Below, in pieces: positions 55,368 through 64,000 of a stretch of DNA of 64,000 nucleotides. The stretch comes from Apostichopus japonicus. Lineage: Eukaryota; Echinodermata; Holothuroidea; Aspidochirotida; Stichopodidae. Location: assembly GCF_037975245.1 (NCBI RefSeq), contig NC_092581.1, positions 10,607,303 to 10,671,302 of the forward strand, written 5' to 3'. Position numbers and translations under genes: made by a program. The notes beneath the pieces are model-generated. The model ran no database searches. It saw only the letters and a list, made by a program, of their open reading frames with translations, and was not told where the DNA came from. The stretch's first letter is position 1, and each line of letters opens with the position of its first letter.

Positions 55368-58300
55368 TTATTTATGTTAAGGTTTTAGCTACAAAGCTTA
55401 AAGCTAAAGCTGCACGAAAAATATGTGTGAGTGTGTATGTGAAGATTTAAATATGATATACATTACCGTTGAATCTGTTCTTTCAGGATCTCTGCCACGT
55501 GTGTTACCTGCAGGATAGAACAACACACTTCATGAAAATAATTTAAATTTGAAGTTTCTTGTTTCTAAGGTAAAACCATTGCTAATATCAACCTGATAGC
55601 AAACGTTTGACAGCATATTTGGATATTTGTGAATGTTATACGCTTACGGTAAGTTCCCTTATTCCTCTGATTAGATCTGCGGTTACGTTACCTCTTTCCT
55701 GCAACTTTTTTATCCCGACCAATTCGATAGATGTCACTGTTAGGAGAAAGCACCTAAGCGCGTGGACATATTTTTCTATATTGCCTGTTTAACCATTATA
55801 AAAAAATGGAATAATGAGTTTTTTTAAAGAGGCTTAAAACAGTCAACCGATGGTCATGTTTATCTGTAATTGGTTGCTGGCTGCAAGAGAGTTGGTTCTT
55901 GCTGCAGGAGATTATGTAGTCTGGTGGACAGGGTCGCTCGCCTTTGTTCTTCGTAGACGTGAAAGTTACTAGAGGTGCATAGAGAGTGGGTGGAGTCAGC
56001 TCATGTATGTAGCACGGTTGAGAACGTTAACCGGCTTGCAATTGGCTTCCGGTACGGGTCAAACTTATTTGATATGTCGTAACTGGTCAGTTAAAATGGG
56101 AAGGGCTCTACACAGTTAGGGGTCGTTTTTTAAGCCGTGAAAGTAGCGTGTTTAGTCCTTAATTTGAAGTATATTTTGAACAAATTACTAGACAGAATCC
56201 TTGCAAGAGTTTGGCCGTTTTCAATTCAACTAAAGTGTTATTATTTTAACTTGCAAGCTTGCAACAACACTGTTATATATTATTTTTTTGCGTATAACAT
56301 TGTATGCAGTATTTTCTAATTCAAACAAATATATCTGAAGAAGTTCCCGACCATATATTTTGAAGTAGGTAAAATCGTTTGACCTTAATCTTAATATCTA
56401 TGATTCATTCATCAAGAATTTGATTAAGTTTGGCAACTGCTCTTACAACTTTAGTCAGGTGGCTTAGCAAATGTAACGTTACCGGCCGGACAAAAGTACC
56501 TAATTTGTGTTTATGAAGGGTGCACAATCGTACAAAATCTCCCAATGAGTCGGTATTCACATCTGGTCGGTTTTCCCTCAAGTTACCCTATTATATAGTT
56601 GACTCAATGTAAGCAGTCTTACATGATGCTCGTAACTCCCATATAATAACGGGCTTTGCAACAGCGTCTATTCACGGTCGATCACACCTCAAAGTTCCAC
56701 AATAAGTCTTAAGTGGCTTCCTGAGCCAAAGTGACACAATTAGAATACCAGCCATAACATATAGTCAGGGTGCTAGCCAGGTTCCATTTACACGTTTGAG
56801 GGCGGACGATTTGATGGTCCCGATCAGTAAAGGGCACAGGGGGTCTGGGGAATAAATATATATGAAATTTTCTTTTTTTCCAGGCGGCCATCTTGGATTG
56901 TGGCCGCCATCTTGGAAATGGGTGGCCCAAGCAACATACCATGACCATCATCTGTTTGAGTGAGCCCGAAAACACCTGAATTGACCCCTCATTTGTTCAT
57001 TTTTTATTTTTACAGCCAGATATATGACATTTCCTTTTTTCTGGCGGCCAGCTTGGATTTTGGCCGCCATCTTGGAAAATCGGAGCTGATCAAGTGGGTT
57101 CCACGGATAAAATCAATAGATAGGTCGAAAAAAACTCAAATTAGGTACTTTTGTCCGGCCGGTAACGTTAATCCTGAAAATTGTTGCTAAGCCACCTGAC
57201 TATACTTGCTGTATTTTGTTTTTGATAAATTATATCTTGGTAGAAACTTCTTTATACCTTCACGCCTTCTTTTGACGATACAACCCGCAGCCACCAAGAA
57301 TACGATTACCAAGAACAAATGTAAAGGAATCGTAATAACGATAGCTATAGCTGTAATATTTGTATGGTCACTGATTGGTTTCTCAGGGGGTTCCTTACGT
57401 TCAGTCCTGGAGCAAGTATCTGGAATAGAAAATATTGATGGTCATATTAGTCAGCTTTATGCAATCACTAGTATATTGAGGTCACTACAGTTTTTTGGCA
57501 TCTACTGCATGACTTCCAACAGTCTGTTTCTGCTGTGTTCAGTTTTATGATTCTGTTGTCCTGTGAACTGAAGACATTTAGCCGGACGTTGACGAACGTT
57601 ATAATGCTAATTGCGTATCGGATAGACGCTTAAAGTTGTATCTTCCCACACCCAGGTATATTTTTGTGTGGATTTTACTGTTGAATCGTTCACGCGATAT
57701 ATATATATATGCCCATTTACAATGTGAAAGTCACGACAAAAAGTTTACCCTGGATATTTTATATACACTTTCAGGTATTCAAATGTAATTATATAGCAAA
57801 ACCTGTTACCAAACTGGATATTAACATTGCTGCCAGATAGTCTAATTACCTTCAAAGTGCATCGATGAGTCAGTGACATATTGCGTTTCTATTCCTGTCT
57901 TAACAATGCCACTTACCAAACTGGACGTAAGCTAAATTGTCACATAGTATGATAGTATAATTTTCTTCCAAGATACTACGACATTCAGTGACATCCCAGC
58001 CAGCATGCCCAGTTGGGGCCCAATTGGGTTTCACTCGGTTGAATTGGGCCTGGTTGGGCCAGGGCCAGCCCACTCGGTGCCCATTCGGGCACAATACAGT
58101 TTGGCCCTTCTGGTTAACATACTTCAAAACATTATTGAGATGTTCAACACATACTTGTTTTTTGCTTTGGAAAGCTTAGGTAGGTTCTTCCTTAGGCCAC
58201 CAATCCTTGACAACAGTTAATTCATTAACGTAGTGGCCCAATTGGGACAGACTCGGTTTTTGATCAGATTGGCCCTCATGTATGGCCCGCTTCGGGCCCA

Positions 58301-61300
58301 TTCGGGAGCAAGACGGCTTCACCAGGGGCTTTCTGTGACTGTTTCGAGTGGGGGGGGGGTGGGACGGACCCAAATTTACCAACCAAAATTGATTGTTAGC
58401 AATCTCGCTCGAAAAAATGAGGTTAGTCTGCGAAAAATATGTTAAATTGGTAAGATTGTTAGCCGAAAAAACTGACAAGAAAAGAAAAAGAAAATAAAGA
58501 AGGTCATCAGTATATTTGATTTTACCGACGAACTCACGAACACCCCACACCCCCCCCCCCCCCCGTACGGTACGCCCCTGGGTTTCACTCTTTCGGCTGA
58601 CCTAATTCAATGTACATATCTCATTTCCACACTGCACTATCGTTATGACAAAGCCAACTGGCAACACTGATTCCCGAATTAGGCGCGTTTTTTTGCCACC
58701 AATACGTATCGCGCTCCATATGCCCTCACGTTATCATTCTACGGCAATAAAGCTAAAGAAATGACCGAGAACGCTTTCCGAAATCCGATATGATTCAACG
58801 AAATCCATCGAAATAATTCAATTCATAATTGATAATTCAATCATTCACTCGAAAGGAGTTGGTACTCGGTGAGTATTTTGGAACAATTTTTTTTCTGTGA
58901 GGGTGTGACTCATTTGGGTGAATTTGTAGCAAGTTTTATTTCCTTGCACCCTTATCTCCGGAAGTGTAAACTTTCTGTGACGGGTTTCCTCGTTTGGAAA
59001 ATACGCTAAGGGACTCACCAGAGGAATACATGCGTCAGCTTAGCTTGGGACCTCCGCGACATGTGGATTATTACTATTACGAGTACCAGCTGACCTTTAT
59101 TAATATACTTAATTACAGCTCTACACGCATATATTTACCTCGGGAACTTCAACCCTTTTTATCTATATTTGTTCGGACATTGCCCGCTCGTGTAATTTAC
59201 TGCTCCGGGAGCTCTTGGCCTAACGATCACCTCCTGTCCGCGTCGCAGGTGATTATTGTTTATCAGCGTTGCCTAGGGTGGTTGCTGTTCATAGGATGGT
59301 AAGCCTAGGCGCCCTATAGTCTACTACTACTTCGCGCCACCTTCTGGAAGTTCCAACCACGGCTTGGCGTAAAGATTCTCATGCCACCGTTCTAAGCTTG
59401 GACTGAGCGACGGTGCACTGTGTGTTTTTTCGTTTTTTCGTGTATTGGAGGACCGACCACTTTTCATTTAATTTTACTAGACGGACTGATCCAAATTATT
59501 AGATCAGAGGTGTGTTTTACAATACCCTTAATCTAGTATAAGTTATAGCAGTATCAGGCAACTAGCCTAGACCTAATGGCATGTCATTTCGTGTATTACT
59601 CGCGACAGCCTATCCTTACGGTCTACATAGACTTAGACTTTTACAGTTGCAGAGCAATCGCGGTTGGTGTATTACTTGTCTTCATTATAAACTTTTCATA
59701 GATAAGTCTCCTTGTTCGTTTTCCAATACACCTGTCTCGTAGTGGATCACCAGCATTAATTTTCTGTTTGTAACCGATTCAACGGCATATTCTTTCGATC
59801 ACTATCGTAGGCCTGAAGGACCTGTACGTAGCATAGACTTTGTAATTAGAAGAGGAGCCACTGTTGCAGACTTGCTTCTGTATACCATAGATAAGCTACG
59901 TCGCTTTCCTACCAACGACTGGGTTATTCTTCGCTGTGCTGCAGGCATTTAACAACCTTACGGAATTCGCCAGCAATTCTTCAGGTCACAGTTCTCCGTC
60001 GATCTCCAGTTACTGCTCCTTGGCTAATCTCACGTCTCCAACATTTTAAGGACGCTGTTCAACGAGAGCACCCACCCATTTATTGTTGCCTTTATTACTA
60101 TTCCTACAGCCTCCTTTGTTAAGTTCCGGGAAAGTAGGCAGCTGTTTTCGCCAATACTCACTACTGAACAACTCAAGGCCTGTCAACACGATCTCGACCA
60201 TCAATTGGACGCAGTCAACCTATTCATCCGTTGTTTCAATCATCAACCGCAAGACAATTTCAACATTTGTAAATATGTATTTTTCATGTTCAAACTCTTT
60301 TTAGATTTTTGTAGATTAAAGGGGGCATTTATTCAAACTGTAGTTCACCTATCTGATACTTAGAGCATTGAAAATCATATAGGTAGCCCTGTTTCCATAT
60401 TCATAGCATGTTCAGTTACCAAGATATGACTGTTTGCAGTTTGTTATTTAATAGGAGTAGAATTGCCACACCATATTTTTCATGTCAATACCTGGCTATT
60501 ACTAAAAGTATTATATTTCCCGTTGAAATATATACGCATGTTTCCACACGTTCCTTACATGTGAAATAAATAATATTGTGTAAAAATCATCTAAATCCCA
60601 AGTGCTGACATAACATGTTAACATTTTAACTGATGTCATCAAATATTAGTGTTGCCGTTCTATTTTATTTGTTAGGAATTTTCCAAATGCTCATATTCTG
60701 TCGCACTCAATTTTTCCAACTGTCGCACTCTAATTTTCACATATTCTTGTAATTTGTGAGTGTCATAAAATTTTCGGTCAAAATTGACCTTTAATCAGTC
60801 ATATTTACCACGTTTTCCTTGTCATATTGAGAAATTGTATCTCGCGATCCTTATACTCCACCATACAAAACTTTGTATGATTGTGAATATTCTAAAAGAA
60901 ATGCCTAGAACTACTGTACAACGTTCAGCTTCAATTCGGTTAATTTATGTATTAATTTTGCTATTAGGAGGGTTGACCCTGTTCACTAGCTTACATTGGC
61001 TCAATGGTATATACAATTGAAACACTCAATGCTAATCTATGGAAGCTTAAAAGTGCCATCAACATAAGAAAAACTTTGCCCCATAAATTGACATTTTTCA
61101 GTAAATTGTTTAGATAGCAAAATAAAATCTTATCAAATATCATAAATGTTGGATTGCTCAGTTGCTTTAACTGAGCAATTGAAACATTTTCTGAAAAATG
61201 TTTAATTGAAAACTAATCATATCTCGTCAATTGCACATTTTTCTGCAAAATGTTTAATGACAACTTATCATATCTCGTCAATTGGAAATTTTGCTGCAAA

Positions 61301-63808
61301 ATGTTCAATTGTTCACTTCATTCCATCTGAGCAATTGAAACATTTCCTGCACAATGTTTAATTGACAACTTATGGTATCTCATCAACTCAACATAAACAT
61401 TTTTCTGCAAAATGTTTAATTGTTCATTTCATTCCAAATTCTCAGCTGGAATGAAGTGAAAAATTGAAATTGTTTCATGTGAGTGATAAATAGCCCCCCC
61501 CCCCTAGGAAAATAATATTAAGCGTGTTAGTAAAAAGCACTGTATTTTTTGGTAATTCACTATGTCGTCGAATATAATTTGTTGAAAAAAAAGTTTTCCC
61601 CTTTGTTACATTAACATAGGGTTTGTAGTCAGTAGTCTATGTAGCCTTCAAGCAGATAACTATACTCAGTTGCTTACTGTGCAGTGAGGGCCAGTGGTAC
61701 AGATGTATCGAAAAATAATTCCGCATAATTCCACATGGTCATGTTGATGAGTAGTACGGGGGGGGGGGGTACAAGGCAGCAGTTGGAATTTTCTGGCTCC
61801 AAAATCCATCCAGTTGGAATTTCAGCCACTACACCCCCCCCCCCCCCCCAATCATCAGGCCTTAGCTATGTCCCTGTAGAGATGGGATGAATAGCTACTG
61901 GTATGATTTTTAAAGCTCTATAACATACATAAATCACATTTTGAGTACACTTGCCCTTTAATGTGAATTTTTATGCTTAGTACTAAACCATTCCATTCTT
62001 TTTCATTGTGTCGTATCTACATTAAACGATTATACACCTTAATTTTTGCTCATCAATGTTCTTTATTCTAGAGTACATCCAACCATTTATATTTTTGTGT
62101 TTTCCAGATTTACTATAGTAATATTTTTTATTACCTATGTCATTATCTTGTCATAAAACATAGAAGATGTTTATTCTCACCTTGCCAGAAAAAGTAAAAG
62201 TTCAGCTCTCGGTCACGATTTTAAATGAGTTCATGTTTTTATGATTCCATTTGATCTAGAGGATACATACTGTTGGCCCTGAGCAACATTCGCATTGCAT
62301 TTGCAATGCAAAAGTATGTGCAATATATAGCATCTTGCCCTCATCGTTAACATTTGCAGGGTTTGCCTGGACATTCTATTATTTCTCCAAATGCTAAAAT
62401 GTTCCCTCCAGTTAGGATGCATATAGTTTCAGTTCTGAGAGTTTCATATTTTTTCTTTAAAATGAAATGTAATTATGGAGTTTGTGAATTATTGTTTAGT
62501 TTTCATCGTTGTCTTCTTGAAAAATATATTTCAATGAATGTAGACATGAATACATTTGTTTTTATTTGGATTTGTTTCTGAGTCAATTAATCTCTGCTGT
62601 ACCACGACAGTACATGAACGGTTCAAGTGTTATTGATTCAACAACCTACTATAATATGTGGGTAACAAGTGCAACCAAGCTATATCCAGCTCTTCTCTCG
62701 TCCTTTGGATGATGGGGCGACTACACTTTCACGCTGAGACAAACTTATGACTTCTACAAACACTTTCTGCATGCTCCCAGGGCTGTTATTTTACGTCCCC
62801 ATCCCATGGTCGTGATTGAAACTTGGCCTTCAGCCACTTTCCCGAATGCTGAGAGGTGGTAAACCTGTAGATAACTGAACTATTTTAAGGGACACAGTGA
62901 AACAGCTGGGCTTAAAATTTGGACCACACAGTTGGCCCAGTTGGGCCCAGTGTGGGTTTCACTTGGGTCAAGCTCAGTCAACTGGGCCCGAAATGGGTCT
63001 CATTTGGGCCCCATGCAGTTAGCCTGATTGGGCACAGTATGGGTTCTCTGTGGGCCAAAACGATTGGGGCCCAGAATGGGTCCCAGGTGGGCCCCATAAA
63101 GCTGGCCCGGTTGGTCCCCGTATGGGATTGGTTTGGGCCCCAATCAGTCTCGCCCAACTGGGACCAGTTTGGGCCACTCGTGGACCCCAATCTGTTTGGC
63201 CCAATTGGGCCCTGTGTGGAACGGAATGACAGAACTGAATGGGCCCCAATTGGGAAGCCCAATTGGGGCCCACTTGGCAGCCCGATTGGGCCCCATTTGG
63301 GGCCCAATTATGATTGCTGGCTGGGATATTGCAAATATCCAAATCCTGTCTTACAACAAGGCCATATACCAAACTGGACGTTTGTATAGCTGCCATGCAG
63401 TACAAAAGGGTAATGTTCTTTCACAATGCAACAAGGAGTCAGTTACATATTACATGTATCCAAATCCTGTCTTACAGCAAGGCCACTTACCAAACTGGAC
63501 GTTTGCATAGCTGTCCGATAGTTCAAACGGATAATTTCCTTCCACATTGCAACCGAGATTCAGTGACATATTGCAGCTTCGAGAATGGATGGTGATTGTT
63601 GAGGATGTAGTCCAAGTATCCGATGAGTTATCATACTGGATCTTGGTTGTTGTATTTGTAACATGAGTCATATTAATTGCATCAAATGTGAAATTCACTA
63701 AAGGCCGACTTCCAGAAACACTGCAAGTTATAGTATCTGTATTCTTGATTACACATTTTCTACAATCGAAACATTCTCCGATCTGTGGACACGACCGTTT
63801 CGGTGCAA
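48347..63808 (-). CDS. Ig - transmembrane - NACHT - LRR receptor (5' end outside window)
   Basis: Predicted membrane-anchored NLR-type receptor, 859 residues from the Ig exon on. Exons: 63808-63491 (Ig), 57419-57258 (transmembrane), 55507-55467 and 54182-54149 (linkers), 53542-52002 (NACHT), 49464-49292 and 48870-48791 (LRR), 48684-48669 (tentative microexon), 48560-48347 (LRR and stop). Phases run 1-1, 1-1, 1-0, 0-1, 1-0, 0-2, 2-1, 1-2, 2-stop, and the joined frame is open. The Ig domain would face outside; NACHT and LRR inside. NACHT proteins are signal-transducing ATPases that oligomerise on sensing danger or microbes. Here both Walker motifs are degraded (see NACHT exon). The signal peptide must lie beyond 63,808. 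A 5.3-kb insertion and truncated Ig copies sit in the first intron. The ligand is unknown. Confidence 0.75.
48669..48684 (-). CDS. Receptor 16-nt microexon (tentative)
   Basis: Encodes DKDEH between AAAG| and |GTAAGT. It is the only reading here that joins phase 1 of exon B to phase 2 of the last exon without a stop. The acceptor lacks a pyrimidine tract directly before it, and another AG lies 4 nt upstream. Confidence 0.3.
48791..48870 (-). CDS. Receptor LRR exon B
   Basis: 80 nt, phase 2 to 1. Acceptor TTCTCCAG|ATTC, donor AAAG|GTAAGA. Encodes FIECNLPERITLSDNL. The phase matches exon A. Confidence 0.6.
49292..49464 (-). CDS. Receptor LRR exon A
   Basis: 173 nt, phase 0 to 2. Encodes KELTLPTIKQLILQKPTF and DDDLTVTTLIEKAT, an LRR-like leucine spacing. 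The acceptor GATATAG is weak; the donor GCG|GTAAGA is good. Confidence 0.6.
50857..51223. mobile_element. hAT-type MITE with 8-bp target duplication CATTCAGT
   Basis: 367 bp. Ends CAGTGGCGGAGCG and, inverted, CAGTGGCGAAGCTAG. Perfect direct repeats CATTCAGT lie at 50849-50856 and 51224-51231. Contains a poly-C run and the TACGCGCCAACC / GGTG.CGCTCCGC motif also seen in the 29.1-31.7 kb elements. It lies in the intron after the NACHT exon. Confidence 0.86.
51838..51857. repeat. (CA)n microsatellite
   Basis: Short uninterrupted CA run just beyond the NACHT exon donor. Confidence 0.9.
52002..53542 (-). CDS. Receptor NACHT exon
   Basis: 1,541 nt, phase 1 to 0. It opens with a pre-NACHT segment (TPLPFGKKIHIKRLYTP). 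The Walker A site reads IELGNGKTTL: the GNGKTT core is kept but the leading Gly is replaced. The Walker B site reads IVLYGLETI where active NACHTs have an Asp before Gly-Leu-Asp-Glu. The sensor-like LQFLVTTNEL and the winged-helix mark VTFFHPCVQDFLIAEYI are clear. The exon ends AACAAG|GTGAGC. The fold is confident. ATP hydrolysis is doubtful. Confidence 0.85.
54149..54182 (-). CDS. Receptor linker exon 2 (34 nt)
   Basis: Acceptor CTGTTTAG|GATGAT, donor ATAG|GTGAGC, phase 0 to 1. Encodes DDIPLMKNSKI and joins in phase to the NACHT exon. Confidence 0.62.
54453..54509. repeat. (AT)n microsatellite
   Basis: Uninterrupted AT repeats between the two linker exons. Confidence 0.95.
55319..55368. repeat. 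(AT)n microsatellite
   Basis: Imperfect AT repeats near linker exon 1. Confidence 0.85.
55467..55507 (-). CDS. Receptor linker exon 1 (41 nt)
   Basis: Acceptor CCTGCAG|GTAACA, donor AACG|GTAATG, phase 1 to 0. Encodes NTRGRDPERTDST, a charged juxtamembrane stretch. Confidence 0.6.
56454..57200. mobile_element. 747-bp MITE with long inverted ends and TA duplication
   Basis: The ends are inverted copies of GTCAGGTGGCTTAGCAA followed, after a few variable bases, by TAACGTTACCGGCCGGACAA and AAGTACCTAATTTG. TA flanks both sides (56452-56453, 57201-57202), which fits Tc1/mariner-type insertion. The interior holds two copies of GGCGGCCA.CTTGGATT and GGCCGCCATCTTGGA. It lies in the intron next to the transmembrane exon. 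Confidence 0.8.
57258..57419 (-). CDS. Receptor transmembrane exon
   Basis: 162 nt, phase 1 to 1. A short polar stalk, a hydrophobic segment of about 26 residues (AIVITIPLHLFLVIVFLVAA), then the stop-transfer sequence KRRREG. It predicts a type I orientation. Confidence 0.78.
57810..57885 (-). pseudogene. Partial Ig exon copy C1 (3' half)
   Basis: The minus strand encodes NMSLTHRC and SGSNVNIQF, matching the last ~28 residues of the receptor Ig exon. Ends at a weak donor TTTG|GTAACA. Open in frame, but no Ig 5' half or acceptor is attached. Confidence 0.6.
57917..57994 (-). pseudogene. Partial Ig exon copy C2 (3' half, cut by insertion)
   Basis: Encodes VTECRSILEENYTIILC and NLAYVQF, homologous to the end of the Ig exon, with a consensus donor TTTG|GTAAGT. 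Its upstream side is interrupted at 57994 by the 5.3-kb element. Confidence 0.65.
57995..58325. repeat. Left subterminal GGGCCC/CCCAATTGGG array
   Basis: Imperfect, irregularly spaced words such as TTGGGGCCCAATTGGG, GGGCCTGGTTGGGCC and GCCCGCTTCGGGCCC. Some intervening unique sequence. Confidence 0.75.
58326..60774. other. Interior of the 5.33-kb element, unclassified
   Basis: Poly-G/C runs at 58349 and 58550-58564. 58850-60310 is relatively GC-rich with short open frames but no recognised domain; it could be a remnant of another element. Nothing firm. Confidence 0.35.
60775..60945. repeat. Dispersed repeat shared with 26500-26690
   Basis: Second copy, same orientation as the one upstream of the first BIR gene, with small indels. 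Confidence 0.8.
61049..61480. repeat. Dispersed repeat (copy 2) shared with 10985-11440
   Basis: Same order of AATTGA/TCAATT units and the GCTCAGTTGCTTTAACTGAGC palindrome, same orientation. Confidence 0.78.
61481..62916. other. Interior of the 5.33-kb element, unclassified
   Basis: G run near 61760 and C run near 61840 flank about 90 bp and could form a foldback. No exon or RNA recognised. Confidence 0.35.
62917..63325. repeat. Right subterminal GGGCCC/CCCAATTGGG array
   Basis: Dense run of words such as GGCCCAGTTGGGCCC, GGGCCCCAAT and CCCAATTGGGGCCC with variable 20-25 bp spacing. The Gly/Pro-rich open frames on both strands are by-products. Confidence 0.85.
63370..63455 (-). pseudogene. 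Partial Ig exon copy C3 (3' half, with stop)
   Basis: Matches the end of the Ig exon but has TAA where the real exon has TCA, and a weak donor TTTG|GTATAT. It lies 121 bp from the equivalent point of the functional exon. Confidence 0.65.
63491..63808 (-). CDS. Receptor Ig-domain exon
   Basis: 318 nt, phase 1 to 1, the usual phase for Ig exons. Acceptor TTTTCAG|TTGCAC, donor TTTG|GTAAGT. Encodes a Cys-rich start (CPQIGECFDCRKC), TITCSVSG, several N-glycosylation sites (NFT, NMT, NTT, NSS, NMS) and an end VQF. The WTTSSTITI block fits the later Ig strands. Confidence 0.78.
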
Positions 63809-64000
63809 CTGAAAACAAAGCATCAGCAGCAATTCAACTTAGTTCAAATAGTCATAATACGCTTTAGATCAACAGCCATAATCACATCTGCAGTGCAACA
63901 GGGAATATCATTAATTTATTTACGATTTTAAAGCCATAATCTACAAACATGCGAAAGCTTTTATAAAATGCAATTTAAGTTCGATAACTATAGCGAATAA

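Larger units (their letters stand above)
57995..63325. mobile_element. 5.33-kb element with TGCTGGCTGGG ends and GGGCCC-rich flanks
   Basis: Starts CCCAGCCAGCA and ends TGCTGGCTGGG, flanked by AT on both sides (57993-57994, 63326-63327). The outer ~330 bp on the left and ~400 bp on the right are arrays of GGGCCCAATTGGG-like palindromic words. The interior has no recognised transposase and includes two dispersed repeats also found elsewhere in the window. It interrupts a tandem array of partial Ig exons. Superfamily not recognised. The TC start and A/T junction also recall Helitrons, but the far end lacks CTRR. Confidence 0.65.

Noticed and set aside
62919-63510. Long Gly/Pro-rich open frames on both strands
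   Set aside because: By-products of the GGGCCC palindromic array. Similar composition in several frames and no splice or start context.

Overview
This is animal genomic DNA. It is AT-rich, genes are split into small exons with GT..AG introns, and introns and intergenic DNA are full of microsatellites and transposable elements. The gene content (three-BIR proteins, a NACHT/LRR receptor with an extracellular Ig domain, a divergent monocarboxylate transporter, Penelope-like elements) suggests a marine invertebrate deuterostome, probably an echinoderm such as a sea cucumber. The species is an inference. Every convincing host gene reads on the minus strand.

Layout. 2.2-6.9 kb: four-exon SLC16/MCT-like transporter. 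Its introns hold a decayed Penelope-like element (4.07-4.99 kb), long AT microsatellites, and two tRNA-like units, one fused to a hammerhead ribozyme. 7.2-24 kb: no recognisable host gene apart from a doubtful Cys-rich terminal exon near 22.4 kb. This stretch holds a 373-bp hAT-type MITE (10.4 kb) and a transposon-like unit (13.7-16.0 kb) whose ends are packed with TTAGTC/GACTAA motifs around a ~147-bp tandem repeat. 24.3-26.2 kb: two-exon gene with three BIR domains. 29.1-31.7 kb: two nested hAT-type elements, each with a perfect 8-bp target duplication. 32.3-38.0 kb: 5.65-kb element with 13-bp inverted ends and CAGTCT/AGACTG-rich flanks, carrying a decaying multi-exon gene and a 42-bp minisatellite. 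41.5-44.4 kb: second three-BIR gene, a paralogue with an intron at the same point of BIR3. 48.3-63.8 kb: exons of one receptor, Ig - transmembrane - two short linkers - NACHT - LRR. Its first exon(s) lie beyond the right edge. All junctions are in phase if a 16-nt microexon is accepted.

The receptor and the two BIR proteins suggest an innate-immunity or cell-death theme, but no shared regulation is visible. The most unusual structure is next to the receptor's Ig exon. The 3' half of that exon, including its splice donor, is tandemly repeated about every 120 bp. One repeat is split by a 5,331-bp element with TGCTGGCTGGG inverted ends and GGGCCCAATTGGG-rich flanks. Removing the element restores the ~120-bp period.

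Limits: gene models come from reading splice signals and codon phase by eye. No homology search, RNA data or structure prediction was available.
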